DNA of 64,000 bases from Ophiobolus disseminans. Taxonomy: Eukaryota; Ascomycota; Dothideomycetes; Pleosporales; Phaeosphaeriaceae. Positions 42,562 to 52,219 of this stretch are shown one piece after another. A program made the translations under genes and the position numbers. Numbering within the stretch: the stretch's first letter is position 1; the number at the start of each line of letters is the position of its first letter. The DNA lies in contig MU006222.1 of NCBI GenBank assembly GCA_010093685.1, forward strand, positions 682,001-746,000, in the 5' to 3' direction. The notes beneath the pieces are model-generated. The model was not told where the DNA came from. It worked only from the letters and a program-made list of their open reading frames with translations, and made no database searches.

Positions 42562-44556
42562 ATGGTGGATCCGTATGTCGAAGCACCGCTCAACCTTCGA
42601 GAACGAGAAATTAGGCTAGTGACGCTGGAGCACAGCCACGTCTCGGAGCCCATCAAATGCATCCTAAGGTCTTACGCGCTCGACGATGAGTGTGCGGCGT
42701 ACGTTGCGCTTTCCTATGCTTGGGGTGCGAAAGAGCGGTATGATTATATTCAAATCAACGATTTTTCGTTTCCAGTCGGTCGCAGTCTCTGGTCCTTCCT
42801 ACACCAGATGCGCATGCAGCACCAACACAGCACCTTTTGGATCGACGCCGTCTGCATCAATCAAGCGGATGTATTCGAGCAGAACCATCAAGTGCAGATG
42901 ATGCGCCAGATCTATACCAACGCTCATTCTGTGTGGGTTTGGCTGGGTGAAGCAGACGACACTACGCATAGCGACGTCGCGATGCAGTACATGAAGACTC
43001 GCGAGGCATTTGGCAACAGAGAAGTCAACTACAAGAAGCTTTGGAATGCAAGTAAAGCAAGAGCAGTCTTATCGCTCTGTGAGAGAGTTTACTGGAGGCG
43101 AATCTGGATAGTGCAGGAGATTATGTTAGCGAAGGACGCGACGGTTCTATGCGGCAACCATCGAGTCGGTTTCACAGAGCTGCAGCACCTCATATCTGAT
43201 CTCCAAACCATCTCGGATCGAGGGCGAGCGATGCATATCACGGGCGTATCGGATGTGCTCGATAGCCCAGCCACAACAATTGTCAAGGCGAAATCGGAAT
43301 GGGACGGGAGTCCTCAACCACTCACTACGCTGCTCGAACAATACCACAACCAACAGTCCACGGATGTCCGAGACAAGGTTTACGCACTGCACGGACTGGC
43401 GCACAACAGCGACGCCATTGCAATCAACTACCATATCGAGCCTAAAGCTTTGTTGACTGAAATCATATACCATACTTGCTCTCAGCAGGCGTCCAAGACC
43501 GACATGAAGAGATCCAAAAAGGACTTACTACGCTTTGCAAAGATGATGAGAGAGACACTCAAAGTCATTTGCACTGACGAGGAATTGGACTTCCATATTT
43601 CCGTGGCTAGGGGAGACGGTATCAGCATGGAAAAGGACTATGGCCTTCGCATACGCGGACAGTTCGTGGAAGAAGGAGCCTTACGCGCGGACTCTGCACT
43701 AGAGGAGTACATAAACGGCCATGTACCAAGCTGGCATCCAAGCTGGTCGCAGCATGTGCCTACAAGGAACCAAGGGCCAGACGACGCATATGAGAACAGG
43801 AGCCCGCCCGTAGTTGTCATACCAGCGCGCCATCGTCGCGAGCGCATCGAGGGACTATATGTGGTCAGGGAATCGGAGGACATGGTGGACTTCAGAAGAC
43901 GATCTCGGGACCCGGAAAGGAGACGATCTCTGTACAGTGATTCTGAGGATATGGCACGCTTCAGGAGACATAACCGGGACAGAGAATCGGAGAATATGGC
44001 AGACTCCAGTATGCACAGGGGAACGCCAAATGTCGATTATTTGACTGGTCCTTCAATTCGGTCAATAGAGGACTACAACACACCGAGCTATGAACCTGTT
44101 ACTCTACTGATGCCTACCAGTGAAGAATTCGACCAGCAGCAGCAACAGCCTCAGATCGACGCGGACGTACATGCAACACAAGCAGTCTTCCAGGACATCT
44201 TGCCCAAAACCCAGGCTTCGTCACTCGCCAACCAGCAAGTTAGCTCTCATTCTTCCGATGACCCCACGATGACATCGTCAAACTCCGCAGCCATCAACGT
44301 GGCTGGTCAGCTCGATAATGATACCGGTCCCTGGACACTATATACTGGGCAACATTTCCCGGATGTATTCGCTTCTGAGTCGGAAACTCCTACATCCTTG
44401 GAAGACTACGACCCTGAGACCTATCTCGCCAAATTCAATCCTTTTCATCAAGAAGATGTTGGTATGATCCGAATAGTCGCGGACGAGGTACATGCCGATG
44501 ATACCTGCGGTCAGACTTCACCATGGTTCCATGATCGAGCCCAGCAAGGAGACTAG
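42562..44556 (+). CDS. HET-domain (heterokaryon-incompatibility) protein
   Basis: Intron-less, 664 aa. The HET domain spans about residues 45-200 and shows its three hallmark blocks in order: YVALSYAWGAKE, FWIDAVCINQADVFEQNHQVQMM and RVYWRRIWIVQEIMLAKDATVLCG. A region typical of HET proteins follows (DVRDKVYALHGLA). The C-terminal ~270 residues are low-complexity and lack a recognisable partner domain (no WD40, NACHT or ankyrin). They include a charged segment with three related units around FRRRSRDPERRRSL and RFRRHNRDRESENM, then a Gln/Ser/Thr-rich tail. In the family, HET domains (TIR-like fold) trigger cell death on allorecognition. Whether this gene acts in incompatibility is unknown; most genomes hold many copies. 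Frame is intact. Confidence 0.92.
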   Translation: MVDPYVEAPLNLREREIRLVTLEHSHVSEPIKCILRSYALDDECAAYVALSYAWGAKERYDYIQINDFSFPVGRSLWSFLHQMRMQHQHSTFWIDAVCINQADVFEQNHQVQMMRQIYTNAHSVWVWLGEADDTTHSDVAMQYMKTREAFGNREVNYKKLWNASKARAVLSLCERVYWRRIWIVQEIMLAKDATVLCGNHRVGFTELQHLISDLQTISDRGRAMHITGVSDVLDSPATTIVKAKSEWDGSPQPLTTLLEQYHNQQSTDVRDKVYALHGLAHNSDAIAINYHIEPKALLTEIIYHTCSQQASKTDMKRSKKDLLRFAKMMRETLKVICTDEELDFHISVARGDGISMEKDYGLRIRGQFVEEGALRADSALEEYINGHVPSWHPSWSQHVPTRNQGPDDAYENRSPPVVVIPARHRRERIEGLYVVRESEDMVDFRRRSRDPERRRSLYSDSEDMARFRRHNRDRESENMADSSMHRGTPNVDYLTGPSIRSIEDYNTPSYEPVTLLMPTSEEFDQQQQQPQIDADVHATQAVFQDILPKTQASSLANQQVSSHSSDDPTMTSSNSAAINVAGQLDNDTGPWTLYTGQHFPDVFASESETPTSLEDYDPETYLAKFNPFHQEDVGMIRIVADEVHADDTCGQTSPWFHDRAQQGD

Positions 44557-45263
44557 CTGAATGTGCGTGGACGAAGCAGCGGGGATTACTCTTTCATATC
44601 GTAGAGGTTATACTGTTGGACAGAGCCGATAGTCCACTGATAGCTTTCACGTGATCGCGCGTAGCTAGTGCCTTGGCAGCCTCTGAGAGCCTCGTACAGG
44701 CTCTCACGCGCCTTCCAATACATACATCATCATGCCAAAACTTGTGCCTCCCATCATATACACCATGTGAGTTTCTCAGATAGGGATTCTCAGGACAGCG
44801 CAAGGATTGTGACGTGTTGCTTCTTTCGTTGACTCTTCTCGTTTCGGATGTGACATGTGACGAGCTCAATCAATCCACTTATGACGTCACAGGGTCTGAT
44901 CACAGCGAAGCTGCATCACACCCCCATCCCTCGCCGCGTCAAGAGATCCAGCCGTGGGACCTGCATCTACGGCAGACTCATCACGGCAAACATGATTACA
45001 TTATGTGATGTCCGCCAAGGCCCAACATGCACGAGGCTCTGCGGGCTGACGATGCCCCAGCTGATAAGCGACCGGATCTGACGCCGTTGGCTTAGCGGTG
45101 TGAAGATGTGCAGCGATAGCCAAAATGCGTGACACGGGTGACGCCTAGCGGACAAGGAATGAGTGGATGATGGATCAGCGTGGGATATAAGGGCTTTGTG
45201 CTTCGCCCACGCGTCGTACATGCTTCGTTGTTGCTCTCAACACGACTTTTCATACCCTTGGTG
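44557..45263. other. Spacer HET-trehalase with trehalase promoter
   Basis: 707 bp, moderately A/T-rich. Contains the TATA box at 45186-45190. Short frames near 44814-45081 overlap each other in several registers and are not credible genes. Confidence 0.45.
45186..45190 (+). promoter_or_regulatory. TATA box of acid trehalase
   Basis: Within gggatataagggc, about 75 bp upstream of the ATG at 45264. It favours that ATG because the frame upstream of it overlaps the TATA box. Confidence 0.5.
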
Positions 45264-48200
45264 ATGCGCTTGCCGAGCCTCCGACATGCGACTATCGCCC
45301 TACTGGCAGCGACACGTCTTGCCCAGGCCTCGACCAGCAGCGAACAAAAGCAATTTGAGGACGTAGCTTGGGATGACGATAATTGGGTCTTATCGACGCA
45401 CTCGTTGGATCAGGGACACTATCAATCACGACTTTCGCTGGCGAATGGATACTTCGGACTCAGCGTCGGGGCTGTGGGGCCGTTCTTCGAAGTCGATGAA
45501 CAGGTAGATGGAAACGGAGTTAGCGGATGGCCTCTTTTCAGCAGACGACAGACGTTTTCTACGATCGCAGGATTCTACAACAACGAGCAGCGTACAAATG
45601 GTTCGAACTATCCATGGCTGTACCAATATGGCTGGGATAGCGTGGTATCTGGCATACCGCACTGGAGTGGATTACACGTCGAAGCGAATGGCGAGGTGCT
45701 CAATGCGTCTGTAAATCCAGAGCACGTGTCGGATTTCGTCACGAGTCTGGACGTCAAAGGTGGAGTAGCGAGCTGGAAGTACAACTGGAAGCCAGGAGGC
45801 TCCAGCGACGGGACGATCGACGTGGACTACCAGCTTTTCATACATAAATTGTATGTCAATCAAGCTGCGATTCGACTGCGACTTACGGCAAGTCGCGATA
45901 TGAACGTCACAATTTACGATGTCCTGGATGGAGATTGCGCGGTTCGCTCCCAGTTTGTAGGTAAGAAGTACGAGGAGGATACACCGACTATTTGGACCGC
46001 TGTCAGCCCGGGTAACATCTCGGATGTCACAGCATATGTATACTCGACACTAGCTGCAGACCAGTGGGCGGATCTTCAGACTCGGAGTAAAGTGGAAGAA
46101 GGCCGCTTCAGCACCAACGATTCGACAATAGCACAGTCTATTCAGGTTCACTTGTCTGCATCGCAATCGCACGAGATCAAGAAATTTGTTGGTGTTGCAT
46201 CAACAGATGCATTTGCAGATCCACAGGCTGCCGCTAGGAATGCCTCGCTTTCTGCCGTGGATATTGGATACTACAATCTCCTGCACTCGCACATCGAAGA
46301 ATGGTCCATGATTCTTGCACCAGAGATGGTGGATAGCTATCACCTTCCGAATGGCTCGCTTCCCAGCGACCCTAGTATCCAGGAACTCCACATCCTGGCG
46401 CATACGAACCCGTTCTTCCTCCTATCACATATGGTCGGTTCCAATGCTGTCGCTGCTGCCGGGAACAATACTAGACTTGAGGTGAACAGTATTCCTGTTT
46501 GTGGGTTTGCGGCTGACTGCTATGGTGGCTTGATCTTCTGGGACAGCGATGTTTGGATCACACCAGGTATCCAAGTATCGCATCCGCATCATGCTCAGAA
46601 TGTTATCAAGTACCGAGTCGAACGCTTTGAACAGGCGAAGAGAAACGTCGAGTTGGCATTCACGTCAAGCAAGAACCAAACCGATAGGTTTACGCCAGGT
46701 GGTGCGGTGTTTCCATGGACTAGCGGAAGATGGGGGAATTGCACGGCTACTGGAGCTTGCTTCGACTACGAATACCACCTGAATGGCGATCTCAGTCTCA
46801 CGTTCAATAACCACTTGATCATCACTGGAGATAGTGATTACTTCAACAACACACTGCTGCCGATATCGAATGCCGTCGCACATTTCTTCGGACAGATCCT
46901 CGACTTCAACAAGTCGTCTGGAGCCTACGAACTATGGAATGCGACCGACCCCGATGAGTACGCGAATCAAGTGAACAACGCCGGATATACTACGGCGCTC
47001 ATTCAACGCCATCTCATCGAGACTAACGAGTACAATGGGTGGTTTGGGAGGCCGCAAAATGCAAGCTGGAACGATAAGGCTGCTAAGATGCAGCTTCCAA
47101 TTAACGAGCACGCGGGCATTATTGTGGAATATACGGGAATGAACGGGTCGGTTGAAGTTAAACAAGCCGATGTTGTGCTTGTGGACGATCTGCTACACTA
47201 TCCGAACCCGTACAGCTTGACCAATCTGGATTACTACGCTGCGAAGCAGTCGCTTGACGGGCCCGCCATGACATACTCGTCTTTTGCTGTTGTAGCAAAT
47301 GAGGTATCCCCCTCCGGTTGCTCCGCGCTGTCATATCACCTCTACTCATCTTCGCCATATGCACGAGCCCCGTGGTATCAATACTCTGAGCAGCTGATCG
47401 ATAATCCCGGAGAGAACGGCGGAACGCATCCTGCATACCCGTTCTTGACAGGAATGGGCGGAACAAATCGAATCGCCATATTTGGATACTTGGGCTTGGG
47501 GTTGTACTACGAGAGCTTGGATATCGATCCTTCATTGCCACCGCAGATCGAATATCTCAATTATCGTACGTTTTACTGGATGGGTCACGGCATCAACGCG
47601 ACCTCCAATACGACTCATACCACACTTCAACGCCTTCCCCGAGATAAATATACCCTTCCTACAGCGAACGCAACGTACTTCGGTAACCCTATCCCGATCA
47701 CGACCGGCACACGCAGCCAGCGTAACAATGAAACGTACTATCTCGACTACGATAAGCCCTTTGTCATGCGCAACCGCCCCGTCGGTCAAACTTTAACCGT
47801 AGCCGGCAACGTCCTCCAATGCGGCGCGCTTCTTCCTCCACCCCAAGGCAACAAACCGGGCCAATTCCCCCTCGCAGCCATCGACGGCGCAGCAAGCACA
47901 AAGTGGCAACCCTCGCACTCAAACACAACATCCTACCTCACGGTCGACCTCGGCACATCAGTCTTCCACCCCATAAAATCCATAATGATGGACTGGGCAA
48001 ATCAACCCCCCTCTCACTTCGCCATCTTCTTCTCAAACGCTACGTTACCACCCTTTACGTTCCCTGAATCTGATGTTAGGAACGTTATGGCTGGTCCTGT
48101 GGCTATAAGCTCGCCGTGGGATCCGGTTAGTGCGTATGAGATTAAGCCGTATGTGGGTAATCAGACGAATGTTACGCTGGATGAGGTCGTGTGGAGCGGG

Positions 48201-48347
48201 AGGTATGTGCATTTGAGTGTATTGGGGAATCAGCATGGAGGCCGTGGGGATGGAGGTGCCACGGTTGCGGAGTGGAATGTTATTCGGGAGGGATTTGGAG
48301 GGGAGGAGGGGGAAGTGGCGTCGGAGAAGGATAACATGGAGTTATAG
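45264..48347 (+). CDS. ATH1: Secreted acid trehalase, GH65 family, with C-terminal discoidin-like domain
   Basis: Intron-less, 1027 aa from the ATG at 45264. The start MRLPSLRHATIALLAATRLAQA is a signal peptide. GH65 N-domain: LANGYFGLSVGAVGPFFEVD and GVSGWPLFSRRQTFSTIAGF. The catalytic barrel has GGLIFWDSDVWITPG and WNATDPDEYANQVNNAGYT; Glu565 of that PDEY motif corresponds to the general acid of GH65 enzymes. Many N-x-S/T sites fit heavy glycosylation. Residues ~860-1000 (FPLAAIDGAASTKWQP, TTSYLTVDLGT, PIKSIMMDW) look like an F5/8 type C (discoidin/CBM32) domain, which fungal acid trehalases carry. The enzyme hydrolyses extracellular or vacuolar trehalose to glucose. Synonymous codons change sharply from C-rich to G/T-rich at about 48060. 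Confidence 0.94.
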   Translation: MRLPSLRHATIALLAATRLAQASTSSEQKQFEDVAWDDDNWVLSTHSLDQGHYQSRLSLANGYFGLSVGAVGPFFEVDEQVDGNGVSGWPLFSRRQTFSTIAGFYNNEQRTNGSNYPWLYQYGWDSVVSGIPHWSGLHVEANGEVLNASVNPEHVSDFVTSLDVKGGVASWKYNWKPGGSSDGTIDVDYQLFIHKLYVNQAAIRLRLTASRDMNVTIYDVLDGDCAVRSQFVGKKYEEDTPTIWTAVSPGNISDVTAYVYSTLAADQWADLQTRSKVEEGRFSTNDSTIAQSIQVHLSASQSHEIKKFVGVASTDAFADPQAAARNASLSAVDIGYYNLLHSHIEEWSMILAPEMVDSYHLPNGSLPSDPSIQELHILAHTNPFFLLSHMVGSNAVAAAGNNTRLEVNSIPVCGFAADCYGGLIFWDSDVWITPGIQVSHPHHAQNVIKYRVERFEQAKRNVELAFTSSKNQTDRFTPGGAVFPWTSGRWGNCTATGACFDYEYHLNGDLSLTFNNHLIITGDSDYFNNTLLPISNAVAHFFGQILDFNKSSGAYELWNATDPDEYANQVNNAGYTTALIQRHLIETNEYNGWFGRPQNASWNDKAAKMQLPINEHAGIIVEYTGMNGSVEVKQADVVLVDDLLHYPNPYSLTNLDYYAAKQSLDGPAMTYSSFAVVANEVSPSGCSALSYHLYSSSPYARAPWYQYSEQLIDNPGENGGTHPAYPFLTGMGGTNRIAIFGYLGLGLYYESLDIDPSLPPQIEYLNYRTFYWMGHGINATSNTTHTTLQRLPRDKYTLPTANATYFGNPIPITTGTRSQRNNETYYLDYDKPFVMRNRPVGQTLTVAGNVLQCGALLPPPQGNKPGQFPLAAIDGAASTKWQPSHSNTTSYLTVDLGTSVFHPIKSIMMDWANQPPSHFAIFFSNATLPPFTFPESDVRNVMAGPVAISSPWDPVSAYEIKPYVGNQTNVTLDEVVWSGRYVHLSVLGNQHGGRGDGGATVAEWNVIREGFGGEEGEVASEKDNMEL

Positions 48348-48575
48348 AGAGGCCTTGTTAGTACGTTGGTCGTGTTTGAATCGCATTTTCCCTCTTCGTA
48401 ACAGATTTCCTGCTAAATCCATAGATCAGATGAAAAGTTTCCTGCGTTTGTCGTCTCAACTTATCCAGTCATCCAATTTCGCTAGTGGTTGCCATCGCAA
48501 TCCTGATATACAACCACACATTTTCTCGTTCACACCTACCAGCGCCACAGCCAGCCGCCCGACATCAACCTCACG

Positions 48576-49664
48576 ATGTTGGACATTACTAAATCAGCTG
48601 CAGAATCCTCGCTCATTGCGCCCTCCGGCAGTCCCTCGAGGCCGCCAAACTCGACAATCGGACCCACAGTGCGGACGTTGGCGAATACATCGCCGCAAAA
48701 GCTGAGTACGCTGCGGCGGAAAGGCGCCGAGCTCTTTCCCCGGTCGGCTTTCTCGTCGGCAAATGCGTTCGAGCCGGACGATTTTGAAGTGGAGGGGGGT
48801 GTTTCGCCGACGATGAAGGGCGTGCCAGACAGTCCGGTGAAGAGCATCTGGGATGCAGATGATGACGAGTTCGACCACTGGCCCCAACACAAGGACCTCC
48901 AGGCTGCCGTGAACACGTTCACAATCCAGCGCGGCACGCTTCGAGGCACAGCGCGCCCCGCCATGGACGAGTTGTCTGACATGGAATTCGACGACGCGAA
49001 TGACGCCGAGACCCACGATGAAGTGATGCAACAGTTCTACCAACGGGACTGCTCTGCTCTTCCCCCATCCAGCCCGCCCGCAAACATGCACCTCCTCGCC
49101 TCCAAGGCATATCTGGCAACCGAAGACCCGCTTGCCCAGAATGCACTACCTCGACTCTGCGACGCCGTAGCTACCGTCCTATACCTCACCAGCCCGAAAT
49201 GTCTAGCCGACTTCCTCGATCCCAACATCGCAGTCTTCGAGTGGCGCCGCAACGGCAATTGCCTCATGATTCGCCGCCAAGGCAACGAAGTCGTCGTCGG
49301 CACGTTTCATAACTTCGGCACTTGCTACATTTGGACGTATTTTGTGCGCTCTGAGATTTCGAGCTCGGGGGCGTGGAAAGAAGTCTATGCTGGGACGGCG
49401 CAGACCACCACGCCGCTTTCGGCAAAGGGCGTCGAGTTCGAAGACTTCACCACTGAGGAAAGCTTCGAGGGGGTTGAACCAACGGACGAGAAGTACGCGC
49501 TGTGGCTGGGTCGGATGCTGGGGCGCTTCTTGCTTGGGTGGAGTGTGTGGGATTTCCGGTCGTGGCGGAAGTGGACTGTTGTGTGGGAGGCGGATGGGGT
49601 TGTGACAGATGCGCGGGACTATGAGTACGAGGCTCTTCGTGCTGCGCGGGGAGATGAGGATTAG
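48576..49664 (+). CDS. Hypothetical protein, 362 aa
   Basis: Intron-less frame of 362 residues. Residues 1-150 are Ser/Pro-rich then acidic (DSPVKSIWDADDDEFDHWPQH, DELSDMEFDDANDAETHDE) and probably disordered. Residues ~175-340 look folded: LPRLCDAVATVLYLTSPKCLADFLDP, AVFEWRRNGNCLMIRRQGNEVVVG, FHNFGTCYIWTYFVRSE and KYALWLGRMLGRFLLGWSVWDFRSWRKW. No signal peptide or membrane span. I recognise no family. Codon bias and the order/disorder contrast support a real gene. It sits between the trehalase and the tandem gene family, in the accessory part of the window, but shares no visible sequence with that family. Confidence 0.7.
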   Translation: MLDITKSAAESSLIAPSGSPSRPPNSTIGPTVRTLANTSPQKLSTLRRKGAELFPRSAFSSANAFEPDDFEVEGGVSPTMKGVPDSPVKSIWDADDDEFDHWPQHKDLQAAVNTFTIQRGTLRGTARPAMDELSDMEFDDANDAETHDEVMQQFYQRDCSALPPSSPPANMHLLASKAYLATEDPLAQNALPRLCDAVATVLYLTSPKCLADFLDPNIAVFEWRRNGNCLMIRRQGNEVVVGTFHNFGTCYIWTYFVRSEISSSGAWKEVYAGTAQTTTPLSAKGVEFEDFTTEESFEGVEPTDEKYALWLGRMLGRFLLGWSVWDFRSWRKWTVVWEADGVVTDARDYEYEALRAARGDED

Positions 49665-49930
49665 GCGGGAGGCGAAGGTGGGCTGTTCCATGGGAAGCAG
49701 ACGGCAAGCGGAGGGTTGTGGCTCATTGACTCTGAGTGTTGGTGGTGCACAGTAGGTGTGGTACGAGAGCCTAGGGCGCAGTACGCTCCTGGTATATTTA
49801 AGACTCACTATTGCCACGTACGAGGGGCGCCACTGACGTTGCTACTTAATTACTCTTTCTGTTTTTCCACCCACGATTTTTATACTTCTCAGTATCGATT
49901 CCGCGCTAGAAATCAGCGATATTCATTCCA

Positions 49931-50601
49931 ATGCCCATATACACTTACGTAGACGACCTTTCTCCCAACGAGGATGCCATTACAAGCAAACCATGTCTTT
50001 TAAGAGAGCGCACTGCAGTAGAGCTAGAGAATTCAGACCAAAACAGCCCGTCCGTAAGCCCAAGGTTGTGCGATTTCATCCTCACCATTTCGCGAATCTT
50101 GAACACCACCCACATGTTGTGGAAGAATTCTTCGATCCTGAAGTACTGAAATTTGAGCTCGACCAAAAGAACCCGAAATACCCAAAGGACACTTTCAACT
50201 TGATCCGCGAGAGCAATCTCGTCAAAGTTAGTCCCAGCAATGACAAGATTACGCTCATACTGACAATTATCTAGTGTCGGCTCTCCGACAGCAGTAAAGA
50301 CGTGCAATGGGCAGCCCGATTGGAAGTGAGAATGTCGGAGGTGTCTCGCGACGGTGTGTGGAGCATAAAATGGGTCACTGCCTCACCTCGGTTCCACGCC
50401 GTGCTCTTCAACTTCGACCGAGATGATTTACAACATCCAGAGGATCTCAAGGAGCTTGAAGCGAAAGAGTTGGCTGATGAAATTAGTGAAAGGATCGGTG
50501 AGCGGAGATTCTGGAGATTGGAGTATGGAACTGAACGTGTAGTCAGCTTGAGGAAGGGAGGCTCGCTCAAGACATGGAAGACAGAATATGCATGTAAATG
50601 A
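49931..50601 (+). pseudogene. Tandem family copy A: frameshifted member
   Basis: First of five related two-exon genes. Exon 1 49931-50226, intron 50227-50274 (GTTAGT...CTAG), exon 2 50275-50601. The start MPIYTYVDDL and the family motif LCDFILT are in the ATG frame. The next family segments, NLEHHPHVVEEFFDPEVLKF and onwards to the stop, lie in the frame one base earlier. Aligned with intact copy B, one base is missing within about 50085-50098. The ATG frame itself would stop at 50149 (72 aa). Exon 2 then reads CRLSDSSKDVQWAARL to a stop in the shifted frame. TATATTTAA near 49792 could be a remaining promoter. A pseudogene is the simplest reading; a programmed frameshift is not excluded by sequence alone. 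Confidence 0.65.
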
Positions 50602-51144
50602 TTGGCATCAGGACATCATTTCTTTATCAAAGCCTGAAGAAACGGCAGCTTTGCAGGCAACTCTCGATATGGCGAGACGTGACGTGGTGAGTACGTCGTC
50701 AAAGAGTTTTATGATAGTACTATTTTCCTTGTTTTCAGTGTCATGCCATGGACGAAATCTGAAAAGCTTCACACTTTTCAACATTGCCGTACAAATTTTC
50801 CTTTCCATTTACTATTAGCCATTTCTGCTACCACTAAAATCCGGCACGACCACTAGGGTAAGATGGTTCGCGTCCAAGACGTCACATCCGGCTCTTTGCA
50901 GATGACACTCCGAGGCAATCTGGCTATAGAAATGCCGCTGCTACACCATTCAAGCCACCTTTACTTGCAGATATATGTCAATCGATCCAACTTCGCCGCG
51001 GTTTCTCTCACCTTTACTTGCGCGACTAAACGCCTCTACCTTTACTATCCTTAAATTGTCCCATTTCTAAAGTCCTTCTTCTTCCTTCAGTGTATCGACA
51101 CCACCTTTTAGCGATCTAATGCCACGGCATTCTATACCGCCCAA
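50602..51144. other. Spacer between tandem copies A and B
   Basis: A/T-rich. No family remnant or other gene seen. The C/T-rich end (cctttactatcc, cttcttcttccttcag) is the probable leader of copy B. Confidence 0.4.
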
Positions 51145-51819
51145 ATGACGATCGCCCCCTACAAAGATCACTCGCTTCTGCCGGCAGAGGCCCCATCCGG
51201 CCAGGCACACATCCTCGAGACCAACGCGATCCACGATGTTTCGAAGGTCGGCAGTTTCTCGACCAGAGGCCACAAGCTATGTGACTTCATTGTTACATTC
51301 TTGCATAACCTTGAGGAGCATCCCAATGCACTCAAAGACTTCTTCGACCCCGACGTCAAGTTCTTCAAGTTCATCCGCAAGTTTGAGGAAGGCGTAAGCG
51401 GCGGGTTTCTACCATTCATGATCTCACGCAAGAAGGACAAAGTCATTGTGAGTAATAGGCACTGCGGGTTGACGGAGCAGCTCACTCACTGACATCATCA
51501 GTGTGGCTTCTTCCAGGTCATCCAGAACCGGGAGAAAATCCTGTGGGAGACCGTGACTAGGTCCAAGCTGTCCGAGATCGCCCCCAATGCTATCTGGAAA
51601 ACGACATGGGGTGCTCGACAAGCGTACACCATCCCTCCTGTCGAGAATGTTTGGACCTGCGCATTCTTGAACGTCAACATGCCAACCTTCACGTATTGCA
51701 AACCTCGTACTGCGAAGGAAGCGAACTCTGTGGCCTACGATTTCGGCATTGCTATCTATTTCGACGAGGCCTGGAAATTCCAGAGCGAGGCCGTAGTGAT
51801 CCTAGAGGTGAAGAGGTGA
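51145..51819 (+). CDS. Tandem family copy B: intact 206-aa protein of unknown function
   Basis: Exons 51145-51447 and 51502-51819, 207 codons (206 aa), split by a 54-nt phase-0 intron (GTGAGT...TCACTGAC...CAG). It is the only one of five copies with an unbroken frame. Features: start MTIAPYKDHSLLPAEAPSGQ; LCDFIVTFLHNLEEHPNALKD (likely amphipathic helix); FFDPDVKFFKFI; a MISRKKDKVI strand just before the intron; Cys-Gly as the first exon-2 residues; then IWKTTWGARQAY and EANSVAYDFGIAIYFDEAW before a short LEVKR end. No signal peptide, membrane span or known motif. The protein looks globular and cytosolic. I recognise no family, and function is unknown. Confidence 0.75.
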
Positions 51820-52219
51820 GGGCCTCGAGAGCCTACCTCGTTTGAGGGTATTTGAGGTTCCATGGCGCAGTCCAAAATCTGATGAACTCCAATCGGTTGG
51901 GTGCATGATGATGCAAGGGCGAGCGAAGTAGAACAATCGATGACTTGACTGTCGATCTTTGACAATGGCTATGAACCAAGTCGCACGAGAGTGTCAGGAT
52001 CTCCGCACTCCATGCTCTTCCACGAAGATTCGAAACTTTTCCAATATTTCTCCTTAATGTGTCAGGTGTGCGTGAGTCTTCGAACAGTGATCCAAATGAT
52101 ACATATATACTTCACTCAGTGACCCTCCTATCATTCATACACTCAAGGATTGCTTGTCGTTCTCTTCACTTCAAATAAAAGCCCTCCATCATTCATACCA
52201 GAGATACTTCGGATCAACA
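51820..52219. other. Spacer between tandem copies B and C
   Basis: No gene. Holds a TATA-like TATATA at 52104-52109, about 111 bp upstream of the copy C ATG, then a C/T- and A-rich leader. Confidence 0.4.
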
